IMG/VR virus record: IMGVR_UViG_3300032053_000651 | Location: 1-20,827 of that record | Source: a virus | Length of the DNA stretch: 20,827 bases | Strand: one strand, 5' to 3' | Shown here: piece after piece, positions 11,739 through 18,650 of the stretch | How positions within the stretch are numbered: the first letter of the stretch is position 1 | Layout: every line of letters starts with the position of its first letter | Translations under genes and position numbers: made by a program | The notes under the pieces: model-generated | The model's database searches: none | Told to the model about the DNA's origin: nothing | Seen by the model: the letters and a program-made list of their open reading frames with translations, nothing else

Positions 11739-13909
11739 TGGATTCCGCTGCCGTTTTTCAATCCGCAATCCGCAATCCGCAATCCGCAATTTCTGTGGCC
11801 GCCCCCGCCGGATACCTCTCGGTCGAACGGGCCGCCCGGCTCCTCGGCCGGTCCGAACGGACGGTCCAGGATTCCTGCGCGGCGGGGCGACTCAAGGCGG
11901 TCCAGGCGGGCGACCGGTGGTTCATCGACCCGGCCTCGCGGCCGGAATTCAAGATCGTCTCCGGCGGCGACCCCGAATCCTCCCGGGTGCCCCACGCCGC
12001 CGGAGACCTCCTTTGCGAACTCTCGGACCGGAAGCGCCGGGACCTCTTGGCCCGCCACGCCATGGTCGAGGCCTACATGGCCTCCGCCCGCGGCCGCGCC
12101 CGGGGCGATCTGGTGCGGTTTCAGGCCGACTGGATCGCCGCCTGGAACGCGATGCACCCCGCGACGGCCGTGTCCGCCCCGACCCTCCGGCGGCTGCTGC
12201 GGCTGTACCGGAGCGGCGGCCTCGCGGCCCTGGTGGATCGCCGCCGCAACCCCCGCGACTCGGGGTTGTCGCCGGAGGCCCTGGACTTCGCCGCGGGCCT
12301 CGCCCTTTCGGAATCGAAGCCGAAACTGGCGGGCATCTACAACCAGGTCCTGGCCCTCGCGCCGACGATGAACTGGACGCTCCCATCCCGCGGCCACTTC
12401 CTCCGCCGCCTCAAGCGCTACATCGACCCAAAGGTCTGGGCCCTGGGCCGCGATCCCCGGCTCTACCGCCAGCGGATGCAACTCGTGCTCCGCCGCGACT
12501 GGTCGAAGGTCGCCGCAATGGAACTCTGGGTCGCCGATCACCGGACGCTCGATGTGTGGGTGCCCCGCCAGGCGGATGACGGCCGGTGGTCCTGGCAGCG
12601 GCCGTGGCTTACGGTGCTGCTCGATGCCCGGTCCTGGAAGCCGGTCGGATGGACGCTGGCCTGGGATGCCCCCGACTCCAACCGCATCATGGGCACGTTC
12701 GCCCGCGCTGTCCGCGAGCACGGAAAGCCGGACTGGATGTACCTGGACAACGGAAAGGATTTCAGGGCCAAGCGGTTCGCCGGCGGGCGGGCGGGGGCGG
12801 GCGGACGCGCTGGGATGGTGGGCCTCATCGAGGGGGATGCCGTCGAGCCGATCCTTTCGGTCCTCGGCGTCCAGGTGGTCTGGGCCGATCCGTACAACGC
12901 CAGGGCGAAGGTCGTGGAAAACTGGTTCGGCCGGGCGATGGCGGAACTCTTCGACCGAAACTGGGAGACCTACTGCGGCCGGTCGACGGATGCCCGCCCC
13001 GAGGCCGTGACGAAGATGGATGCCGCCGAGGCGGCGCGGGGCGGCCTCTCGATCGATGCCGTCCGCCAGGCCTTCGCCGACTGGGTCCGCGACGATTACG
13101 GCCGATGCGAGTGCCCGGTCTCGGCCTCCCGAGGCCTCTCGGTCGAACAGGCGTTTCTCCGACTCCGCAAGGCCGGCTTCGAGGCGGTCATGCCCGCCGC
13201 GGAGACCCTGGCGATGCTCCTCCTGCCGACCAAGCCCCTCACGGTCAGGAGCACCGGCATCGCCCTTGCGGAGTTCGGATTGACCTATCTCGCCCCCGAA
13301 CTGGAGGACCTCCGCGGGGCGTCCGGGCGGGATGAATCGCGGAAGGTGGTCGTGCGCTACGACCCCGGCGACTCGTCGCGGATCTTCATCTTCGAGCGCT
13401 CGGGGCCGTTTCTCTGCGTCGCCCGGCCCTACCTCGAGCGCGGCGTTCACCCCCTCGCGCGGGCGGGCACGCCGGAGGACCGGGAGCAACTCGCCGACGC
13501 CCTGGGCGCGCAGAAACATGCGGAGAAGGGCGTCCGCGAACAGGTCCGCCGGTTGCGGGCGGTCGCCGCCCGGTACGCCCCGGCCCTCGCCCGCCAGTGG
13601 GCGGCCCACGCGGGCCTGGGCCTCCTGGATGAGACGGTCGCCCCGCCCGCCGAGATGCCCATCATCCGCCTGATGGGCGCGCCCGACCGGGCCGCCCAGG
13701 CGGGGCGGGAGGATGCCCTCGAGCGCCTCCGCCGGGTCCGCCAATCGCGGATCGCGGTCGGGGTGGAAGCCCTGTCTGAAACGAAAGAACGGGACGGCAC
13801 ACGAACCGCCCCGGAAAACGTCTTGGATGCGCTGCCGGATGAGCCGGCGGCCCAGGAAAAGGAGTCCACCTATGATCATGGAACGGGAGATTTTGACGAC
13901 CGCGCCTGA
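11738..13909 (+). CDS. A: Mu A-like DDE transposase
   Basis: This 723-residue protein is the strand-transfer enzyme that inserts and replicates the phage. After a repeat-encoded N-terminus (FQSAIRNPQSAI), residues 26-65 form an excisionase/MerR-type helix-turn-helix (YLSVERAARLLGRSERTVQ). A second helical DNA-binding region follows (SAPTLRRLLRLYRSGGLAAL). The RNase H-like core carries Asp267 in WVADHRTLDVW, Asp337 in WMYLDNGKDF and Glu394 in KVVENWFGRA. This spacing is close to the D269/D336/E392 triad recalled for Mu A. The beta-barrel region follows, with a helical basic C-terminus that would contact the B ATPase. ATG at 11738 overlaps the previous stop by one base and has GGAGG 7 nt upstream. 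The frame is open further upstream but lacks a comparable start. Confidence 0.96.
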   Translation: MDSAAVFQSAIRNPQSAISVAAPAGYLSVERAARLLGRSERTVQDSCAAGRLKAVQAGDRWFIDPASRPEFKIVSGGDPESSRVPHAAGDLLCELSDRKRRDLLARHAMVEAYMASARGRARGDLVRFQADWIAAWNAMHPATAVSAPTLRRLLRLYRSGGLAALVDRRRNPRDSGLSPEALDFAAGLALSESKPKLAGIYNQVLALAPTMNWTLPSRGHFLRRLKRYIDPKVWALGRDPRLYRQRMQLVLRRDWSKVAAMELWVADHRTLDVWVPRQADDGRWSWQRPWLTVLLDARSWKPVGWTLAWDAPDSNRIMGTFARAVREHGKPDWMYLDNGKDFRAKRFAGGRAGAGGRAGMVGLIEGDAVEPILSVLGVQVVWADPYNARAKVVENWFGRAMAELFDRNWETYCGRSTDARPEAVTKMDAAEAARGGLSIDAVRQAFADWVRDDYGRCECPVSASRGLSVEQAFLRLRKAGFEAVMPAAETLAMLLLPTKPLTVRSTGIALAEFGLTYLAPELEDLRGASGRDESRKVVVRYDPGDSSRIFIFERSGPFLCVARPYLERGVHPLARAGTPEDREQLADALGAQKHAEKGVREQVRRLRAVAARYAPALARQWAAHAGLGLLDETVAPPAEMPIIRLMGAPDRAAQAGREDALERLRRVRQSRIAVGVEALSETKERDGTRTAPENVLDALPDEPAAQEKESTYDHGTGDFDDRA
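11759..11790. repeat. Heptamer array (CAATCCG), 4.6 copies, at the transposase N-terminus
   Basis: Four perfect CAATCCG units plus CAAT, starting 7 codons after the transposase ATG and encoding QSAIRNPQSAI immediately before the first helix-turn-helix domain. Confidence 0.95.
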
Positions 13910-14999
13910 GGGCGCGGCAGCCGGAGGAGCACTGACGGTGGCTGAGCGCAAGGCGATCATCGAGCAACTCGAATCGCTCCAGTTGGCGGAGAACCTCTCG
14001 AACTCCGCGATCGCCCGGCTGCTGGACTGCTCGGCGGCGACCTGGAGCCTGATCCGGAAGGGCCGGTACTCGGGCAACGTCGATAAGTTTCTCCACCGGG
14101 CCGAGGTCGTTCTCAAGGCCCGGGCGGAGCGGAAGGACCTGCCGACCTCGGAGTTCGTCGAGACGTCGATCGGCCGGGGGATCCTCAAAATCTGCCGCCT
14201 GGCGGCGGACTTGGGCGACATGGCCCTCGTGCTGACGCCGTCCGGCTGCGGCAAGACCGCGGCCTTGCGCGAGTTCGCCAGGCGCCGCGGCGAGCAGGCG
14301 ATCTACATCCAGGCCGGGGAGTATGGGCGAACAAAACTGGCGCTCCTGAGGGAACTCGCCCGAAGCCTCGGGGCGGATGCGGCCGCCGAACGCGGGACGA
14401 TCGAATCGACGGCCGCCGCCGTCCGCGCGAAACTCGCCGCCGCCTACTCCGGCGGGATCGGCGCGGCGAAGATTCTCATCATCGACGAGGCCCAGACCCT
14501 GGAGGCCTCGGCCTTGAATCTCCTCCGAAACCTCCACGACGACCCCGACTGCCAGGCCGTGATCGTCCTGGGCGACACCTGGCGGTTGCACGCCGAACTC
14601 GGCCGGATCGGCGGAATCGCGGGCGGATACGAGCAACTCACGAGCCGGTTCGGGGCGGTCTTTGCCCTGTCCCTGACCGACCCGATCCCCGAGGCCGACG
14701 TCGCCCTTCTCGGGCGGGCCGTCATCGACGCCCTGGGCTGCCGGGGCGATCTGCCGGGCGACTCCATCAAGTGGCTCGCCCGCCAGGCCCAGACCAAGGG
14801 CAAACTCCGGAACGTAGTCAAGTTGCTCCGCGCCTGTTACCACGTTGCCGACTGCGCGGGCCGGCGGGCGGCGTTCACCGTCCACGAACTCGACTACGCC
14901 GCGGGCGTCCGCGGCGGCCTCTCGCAACTGGAGCACAAGGCCCCGCCCTGGGCGCGGGCCAAGGAAGACCAGCCCGCCCCGGCGGCCGTCGCCGGATGA
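13872..14999 (+). CDS. B: Mu B-like transposition AAA+ ATPase
   Basis: This 375-residue protein is the target-capture ATPase partner of the transposase. Residues ~40-65 hold a helix-turn-helix (NLSNSAIARLLDCSAATWSL). The AAA+ core has Walker A LTPSGCGKTAAL (K128, T129) and Walker B ILIIDEAQ (D205, E206), followed by a sensor-like VIVLGDTWRL. The C-terminal part is helical (KLRNVVKLLRACYHVA), as in Mu B and ExeA-like relatives. In Mu, B binds DNA as filaments, directs A to target sites and supports target immunity. ATG at 13872 has AAGGAG 7 nt upstream, and the gene overlaps the transposase end by 38 nt in another frame. Longer in-frame versions starting at 13713 lack a ribosome site. Confidence 0.95.
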   Translation: MIMEREILTTAPEGAAAGGALTVAERKAIIEQLESLQLAENLSNSAIARLLDCSAATWSLIRKGRYSGNVDKFLHRAEVVLKARAERKDLPTSEFVETSIGRGILKICRLAADLGDMALVLTPSGCGKTAALREFARRRGEQAIYIQAGEYGRTKLALLRELARSLGADAAAERGTIESTAAAVRAKLAAAYSGGIGAAKILIIDEAQTLEASALNLLRNLHDDPDCQAVIVLGDTWRLHAELGRIGGIAGGYEQLTSRFGAVFALSLTDPIPEADVALLGRAVIDALGCRGDLPGDSIKWLARQAQTKGKLRNVVKLLRACYHVADCAGRRAAFTVHELDYAAGVRGGLSQLEHKAPPWARAKEDQPAPAAVAG

Positions 15000-15001
15000 A
15001 T

Positions 15002-15036
15002 AGTTAGCCGCCCATCTCGATGGGCGCGTGTTGTTG
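15002..15036. repeat. Palindromic element P3
   Basis: AGTTAGC then CGCCCATC-TC-GATGGGCG and CGTGTTGTTG, filling most of the gap between the B and gam genes. The AAGGAGG of gam begins 2 nt after its end, so a hairpin would sit directly upstream of the ribosome site. Confidence 0.92.
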
Positions 15037-15049
15037 TAAGGAGGTTGCC

Positions 15050-15541
15050 GTGAAGGCAAAAACGAACGCGGCCCCGGCGGTGACGCTGGGCGATCTTGGG
15101 GCGGTCGATAAGGCCCTCGAACTCATCGCGGCGGCCCAGGCGGATGCCGGGCGGCTGGCGGCGGAAGTCGAGGGGCGGATCGCCGCGATCAAGGCCGACT
15201 ACGATGTCCGGGTCAAGAGCCTCCTGGCCCTGGCCGACGAAGAACGCGGCCTGGTGGAGGCGTTCGCCGAGATCCATCCGGAGTTGTTCGACCCGGTCCG
15301 GCACCAGGACCTGCCCCACGGCCGGATCGGATACCGGCGGGCGGTCTCGGTCACGCTCAAGCACAAGGCCGAGACGGTCGTCGCGGCCCTCGAATCGCGG
15401 GGCCTTAACGACGCGGTAAACGTCAAGAAAAGCCCCAATAAGGACGTCCTCGCGGCCTACGACGACGAGACCCTGGCGGCGGTCGGGGCGAGGAAGACCG
15501 TCCGCGACCAGTTCTATATCGACATCCGAAAGGCGGGGTAG
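15050..15541 (+). CDS. gam: Gam-like host-nuclease inhibitor
   Basis: This 163-residue protein matches the Mu Gam family. It has a long coiled-coil helix (GAVDKALELIAAAQADAGRL through VRVKSLLALADEERGLVEAF), a short beta segment (GRIGYRRAVSVTLKHKAETV) and a C-terminal helical part ending RKTVRDQFYIDI. Mu Gam is a Ku-like dimer that threads onto linear DNA ends and shields them from RecBCD-type exonucleases. Here it would protect incoming or replicating phage DNA. The GTG start at 15050 is fixed by AAGGAGG 5 nt upstream. It follows the B gene with the palindrome P3 between them, in the usual Mu-like order. Confidence 0.92.
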   Translation: MKAKTNAAPAVTLGDLGAVDKALELIAAAQADAGRLAAEVEGRIAAIKADYDVRVKSLLALADEERGLVEAFAEIHPELFDPVRHQDLPHGRIGYRRAVSVTLKHKAETVVAALESRGLNDAVNVKKSPNKDVLAAYDDETLAAVGARKTVRDQFYIDIRKAG

Positions 15542-15542
15542 C

Positions 15543-15800
15543 GTGGTCGGGGCGTTCGTACAAAAGGAGATCGAGAAACTGCGGCGCGAGGCCGGGCGGC
15601 CGAAGCACCGGTTCCTCATCTCCATCAGCCGCGTCGAGACGTGGGACCCGCAAGCGGCCCGGATGTCGGTCGGGCACGTCGCCCAGGTCATCGACGTGGA
15701 GACCCGCCTCGCGGTCCACGAGACGCCGCCGCAGCCGGACGAACAGGATGCCCGCGTCGCCGCCGGTCTCTGGATCGTGCGGCAGGAGGCCTCCGAGTGA
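15543..15800 (+). CDS. Small unknown early protein
   Basis: The 85-residue protein begins KEIEKLRREAGRP, a short charged helix. It continues with RFLISISRVETWDPQAARMSVGHVAQVIDVETRLAVHE, which has a beta-strand pattern, and an acidic end. I do not recognise the family. GTG at 15543 begins 1 nt after the gam stop, with a G-rich ribosome-like GGCGGGG 4 nt upstream, so it is probably translationally coupled to gam. A later ATG would leave only about 45 residues. Confidence 0.68.
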   Translation: MVGAFVQKEIEKLRREAGRPKHRFLISISRVETWDPQAARMSVGHVAQVIDVETRLAVHETPPQPDEQDARVAAGLWIVRQEASE

Positions 15801-15801
15801 T

Positions 15802-15820
15802 GAGTGCGGAGTGCGGAGTG
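15802..15820. repeat. Short heptamer array (GAGTGCG), 2.7 copies
   Basis: GAGTGCG twice plus GAGTG in the 52-bp gap between two small early genes. The unit differs from GATTGCG at one position. Confidence 0.85.
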
Positions 15821-15852
15821 AAAAAACCGGAAGCCGCTGAAGGAGGATCGCC

Positions 15853-16173
15853 ATGAGTGAAATGATTGTTTCGCAGGAATTGGCCTACCGGGCCGCGAGG
15901 AAGTTGTTCGAGTTCAGCGAGGCCCTCGCGGGCCGGACCTTGCCGGCGGAAGCGCGGGGCCGGGGACTGTGCGAGGCCGTCCGGCAACTTCAGATCCTGG
16001 CGGATTCGCTCATCCTCCGGGGGCAGCAGGCCGAGGCGGCGGCGGTCCGCCAAATCCTCGGCATCTCGCTGGAACGGCTCCGGGCGGCGCTGGACGAAGC
16101 GAACGAGGGACAACGGACGGCGACAGGCGGAGAGCGCGGAGCGGGGAGCGACAAGGAAAGGGAGGAGCCATGA
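15853..16173 (+). CDS. Small helical early protein (unknown)
   Basis: This 106-residue protein is mostly alpha-helical: ELAYRAARKLFEFSEALAG, CEAVRQLQILADSLILRGQQAEAAAVRQILGISLERLRAALDEA, then a low-complexity polar tail. I do not recognise the family. The ATG has AAGGAGG 6 nt upstream, and the stop overlaps the next start as ATGA. It lies in the region between gam and gemA that is variable among Mu-like phages. Confidence 0.76.
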   Translation: MSEMIVSQELAYRAARKLFEFSEALAGRTLPAEARGRGLCEAVRQLQILADSLILRGQQAEAAAVRQILGISLERLRAALDEANEGQRTATGGERGAGSDKEREEP

Positions 16174-16292
16174 GCCGGATCGAAATGTTCGTAGAAATCG
16201 TCGTTACGGCCCTGGCGGTGATCGGCGCGGTCGCCGTTCTCGCCGCCGCGGCGTTCGCCATCGGGTTCATCGCCCGTTGGGTGCTGCCGTAG
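16170..16292 (+). CDS. Tiny single-pass membrane protein
   Basis: The 40-residue product is almost entirely one membrane helix (VEIVVTALAVIGAVAVLAAAAFAIGFIARWVLP). It starts with ATG overlapping the previous stop by ATGA, with GGGAGGAG close upstream. Tiny proteins of this kind in Mu-like early regions could be Kil-like or lysis-related, but nothing in the sequence proves it. Confidence 0.64.
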   Translation: MSRIEMFVEIVVTALAVIGAVAVLAAAAFAIGFIARWVLP

Positions 16293-16305
16293 ATCGAGCC
16301 AAGCC

Positions 16306-16767
16306 ATGAACACGGCCGTCAATCCGCAATCCGCAATCCGCAATCCGCAATCCGGCGACCGCCGGACCCTGCGGTCGCCCGAGGAAAAGGCCGCGGACCT
16401 CCGGACGGCCGCCGAGGTCTTCGTCGCATACCTCCGGATGTACTGCGTCGGCCGCGACCAGGCCAGGCCGAAGTGGCGGGTCCTGGCGGAGATCCGGCGG
16501 GCGGGCGCCAAGGTCACAAGCCGCGAGTACGACGACCTGCCGCGCCTCGCCCTCGACCTGGGCGACGACGTCGGCACGTGGCGGAAGGGGGCGTTCTTCA
16601 TCGTGGACCGCGAGGACTTCGATGCGGCTGCCGGCAACCTGGTCGTCAGGTTCGAACTGATGCGGCGGCATCACGACATCCTTCTCGCGCGGCGCCGGAA
16701 GCGGTTCCCGGAAGAGCCGCTCTTCGATAGCGCGGAGTGCGGAATGACACTTAGCCGCCCATCTTGA
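16306..16767 (+). CDS. Unknown early protein with repeat-encoded ends
   Basis: This 153-residue protein has a repeat-encoded N-terminus (NPQSAIRNPQS) followed by a folded region: EEKAADLRTAAEVFVAYLRMY, RPKWRVLAEIRRAGAKVTSREYDDLPRLALDLG and GTWRKGAFFIVDREDFDAAAG. The central part could be a winged-helix domain, but I do not recognise the family. The last residues (SAECGMTLSRPS) are encoded by a heptamer array and by palindrome P4, whose loop supplies the TGA stop. The ATG at 16306 has no strong Shine-Dalgarno (CAAG nearby). Confidence 0.74.
   Translation: MNTAVNPQSAIRNPQSGDRRTLRSPEEKAADLRTAAEVFVAYLRMYCVGRDQARPKWRVLAEIRRAGAKVTSREYDDLPRLALDLGDDVGTWRKGAFFIVDREDFDAAAGNLVVRFELMRRHHDILLARRRKRFPEEPLFDSAECGMTLSRPS
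16320..16354. repeat. Heptamer array (CAATCCG), 5 perfect copies, at a protein N-terminus
   Basis: Five exact CAATCCG units, the longest perfect run in the window, starting 14 bases after the ATG of the unknown gene and encoding NPQSAIRNPQS. Confidence 0.96.
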
Positions 16768-16818
16768 TGGGCGCGTGTTGTTCCAAGTGCGGAGTGCGGA
16801 GTGCGGAATGCGGAGTGA
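16732..16818. repeat. GAGTGCG array interrupted by palindromic element P4
   Basis: GAGTGCG and GAATGAC lie to the left (to about 16747). The palindrome P4 (16751-16782, CGCCCATC-TT-GATGGGCG) follows. To the right are AGTGCG, GAGTGCG, GAGTGCG, GAATGCG and GAGTG (16787-16818). The palindrome therefore sits within or next to the array. The left side ends one gene, the loop gives its stop codon, and the right side provides GGAG and ATG for the lysozyme gene. Confidence 0.88.
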
Positions 16819-17590
16819 GAAGGCCCAAAACCCGCGACTGTATGAATTTCTCCTGGCGGAGGCCCGCGCGGCGCGGCGGCGCAGACGGCGGCGGGCGCTC
16901 GCGGACAACGGGTTCTGGATCGCACTGGCGATCTTCTGCGCCTGCGTCGCCGGGCTGCTCGTCGCCGGGTTCATCGCCGGCTGCCATGACCCGTGCCGGA
17001 CGCAGAGCGACGAGCAATACCGATACCACGAACGCGAAACGCGGAACCCGGAACTCGGAACGGACCCGGCGGGACGCCACCTTCCGGCCATCGGGCAAAA
17101 GGACTGTGGGCCGACCGCGAGCCGCCGACCGACTCGGGCGGCGGAGGACGCCGCCATCCTCCCGGCGCAACCTCCCGTCCAAAATGCCGTAATCGTTCCG
17201 AGTTCCGGGTTCCGGGTTTCGCGCTTGTTGGACGCGATCCGCCAGGTCGAATCGAGCGGCCGGCCTGACCCGCCGGACCGCGACGGCGGCCGGAGCATCG
17301 GCCCGTACCAGATCCAACGCGATTACTGGACCGACGCCGGGGTTCCCTGGCCCTACCAGGCCGTGCGGAGCGAGCGCGAGGGGCGGGCGACGGTCCTCGC
17401 CTACTGGCGCCGGCGGGCGCCGGAGGCCCTGGCCGCGGGCGACCTCCAGGTTCTCGCTCGCATCCACAACGGCGGCCCCAAGTGGGCGGCCAAGCCGACC
17501 ACACTCGACTACTGGCGGCGCGTGCTGACCGTTCTTCCGTCCGTCCGATTCAACGCGGAGAACGCAGAGAAGGCGGAGACAAAGGGATGA
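16808..17590 (+). CDS. Membrane- or lipid-anchored i-type lysozyme (endolysin)
   Basis: The C-terminal domain (~138-245) has the destabilase/invertebrate-type lysozyme pattern: AIRQVESSGRP with candidate Glu148, DRDGGRSIGPYQIQRDYW with candidate Asp159, LARIHNGGP and TTLDYWRRV. It should cleave the glycan strands of peptidoglycan. The N-terminus is arginine-rich (RAARRRRRRR), followed by a hydrophobic stretch (NGFWIALAIFCACVAGLLVAGF) and IAGC, which could be a lipobox, so export as an anchored protein is likely. Between anchor and enzyme lies a polar linker holding two copies of a repeat in opposite orientation. The tail FNAENAEKAETKG is encoded by another repeat. I chose ATG at 16808 because GGAG lies 6 nt upstream, both within the heptamer array. 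A GTG at 16775 would add 11 residues. Its place in the early operon is unusual. Confidence 0.82.
   Translation: MRSEKAQNPRLYEFLLAEARAARRRRRRRALADNGFWIALAIFCACVAGLLVAGFIAGCHDPCRTQSDEQYRYHERETRNPELGTDPAGRHLPAIGQKDCGPTASRRPTRAAEDAAILPAQPPVQNAVIVPSSGFRVSRLLDAIRQVESSGRPDPPDRDGGRSIGPYQIQRDYWTDAGVPWPYQAVRSEREGRATVLAYWRRRAPEALAAGDLQVLARIHNGGPKWAAKPTTLDYWRRVLTVLPSVRFNAENAEKAETKG
17033..17223. repeat. Inverted pair of 29-bp repeats inside the lysozyme gene
   Basis: The left arm is 17033-17061 (CGCGAAACGCGGAACCCGG...) and the right arm is 17195-17223. The reverse complement of the right arm matches the left at 28 of 29 bases. Each arm is made of GGAAC[CT]C heptamers. They encode RETRNPELGT and VPSSGFRVSR in the linker. 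The RNA could fold into a long hairpin across 133 nt. Confidence 0.93.
17549..17579. repeat. Nonamer repeat (AACGCGGAG) at lysozyme 3' end
   Basis: A 31-bp segment of three degenerate 9-bp units encodes FNAENAEKAE just before the lysozyme stop. It matches 29 of 31 bases with the copy at 19823-19853, which ends the GemA-like gene. Confidence 0.9.
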
Positions 17591-18414
17591 TCCGCGGAAA
17601 CCGCCATCACCTGGAGGCCGACGCCGAGAGGATCGTCGCGGGGATCCTGGCCGGCCGCCGCACGCTCGCTGGAACCGCCAGGAGATACCGCGTCACCTAC
17701 GACACCTTCCAAAAGTTCTGGAAGGCGCACACCACGCCCGAACAACGGCAGGAGGTCCTGCGGCGCTTCGCCGCGCGGCGGCGCGAATACAACAAAAAGG
17801 GGCGGTTCCGAAAGGGGCGCCGCCCTTGGAACAGGGATATGAAGGGCTTGCACATCTCCCCCGCCACGGAATTCAAGCCAGGCACATTGAACGGCCGCGC
17901 CCTCGCCCTACTGGCGAAGGTCGGCGAGATCCGCATCCGCCGCGACAGGCCCTCGGGACCCAGGAGCCTTCGCCGGCGCCGGCGGTTCATCAAGGTCCGG
18001 AGCGATGGGTCCCCCAAGTCCCGGTGGGTGCCCCTGGCCCGGCACCTCTGGCAGGAGGCCCACGGCCCGATCCCGCGGGGGATGCTGGTCATCTACAAAA
18101 ACGGCCGCACCCTCGACGACCGGCTTGACAATTACCGTCTCGTCAACCGCGCCGACCACCTGGCCCTCGAGGAGATCCTCATCCCCGGGATGCGCGAGCG
18201 GTGCACCGAAAACGGGCGGACGGCCCTGGCCGTGTTTCACCTGGAACGGCGGACCATCCGCGCCGCCCTTTTGCCGTCCGCAAAAAGGCGCATCCGCATG
18301 TGCGTCGCCTGCGGCTGGTCGCCCAAGCGGTTCGCCAAGGTCAGACGGTGCCTGAAGTGCGGCTGCACCGTCTTTGAGAAGGTCCTCGTCAACATGGAGG
18401 CAATCACATCATGA
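17587..18414 (+). CDS. HNH-like DNA-binding protein with zinc ribbon, catalytic site degenerate
   Basis: This 275-residue protein has an N-terminal HTH-like region (LAGTARRYRVTYDTFQKFW), the basic FRKGRRPWNRDMKG segment common in phage HNH proteins, and then an HNH-like block at ~151-193: HLWQEAHGPIPRGMLVIYKNGRTLDDRLDNYRLVNRADH. In active homing-type enzymes the centre reads V-x-H-x-D/N-G; here the histidine is replaced (VIYKNG), while the N-G and D-N-x-x-L-V parts remain. The C-terminal CVACGW...CLKCGC is a four-cysteine zinc ribbon. It overlaps the lysozyme stop by ATGA. It may be a nickase, an inactive DNA binder or a regulator; cleavage activity is doubtful. Confidence 0.74.
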   Translation: MIRGNRHHLEADAERIVAGILAGRRTLAGTARRYRVTYDTFQKFWKAHTTPEQRQEVLRRFAARRREYNKKGRFRKGRRPWNRDMKGLHISPATEFKPGTLNGRALALLAKVGEIRIRRDRPSGPRSLRRRRRFIKVRSDGSPKSRWVPLARHLWQEAHGPIPRGMLVIYKNGRTLDDRLDNYRLVNRADHLALEEILIPGMRERCTENGRTALAVFHLERRTIRAALLPSAKRRIRMCVACGWSPKRFAKVRRCLKCGCTVFEKVLVNMEAITS

Positions 18415-18608
18415 CCAAACGCAGAACGCTCTGCCCCGTTTGCGGCGGCACAAAGACGGTCAGCCAATTGTGCTGCGTCGGCTGCTGGCGGGCCGTGCCG
18501 CTGAACATCCGCCTCCGGTTCAACGTCGCCAAGGGGCCGGAGCGCCGGCAAATCGTCCGGGCACTCCATGCCGCCTGGAAAACTGGAGGCCGACATGCGG
18601 TGCCATAA
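18411..18608 (+). CDS. Small zinc-ribbon protein
   Basis: The 65-residue protein has CPVCGG...CCVGCWR, two CxxC pairs 10 residues apart that should bind zinc, followed by a basic helix (RLRFNVAKGPERRQIVRALHAAW). Its ATG overlaps the HNH gene stop (ATGA). I do not recognise the family. A regulatory or replication-accessory role would fit its size and position, as does any small nucleic-acid binder. Confidence 0.72.
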   Translation: MTKRRTLCPVCGGTKTVSQLCCVGCWRAVPLNIRLRFNVAKGPERRQIVRALHAAWKTGGRHAVP

Positions 18609-18650
18609 ACGCGACGAAGGTACGAGCGGCTGCATCGCCAGGCCGGGCAC

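Noticed and set aside
11381-15059. Long minus-strand frames (957 and 465 codons) opposite A and B
   Set aside because: They lie antisense to the transposase and ATPase, whose catalytic motifs are intact, and consist of R/P/G/A/D/E-rich sequence typical of antisense frames.
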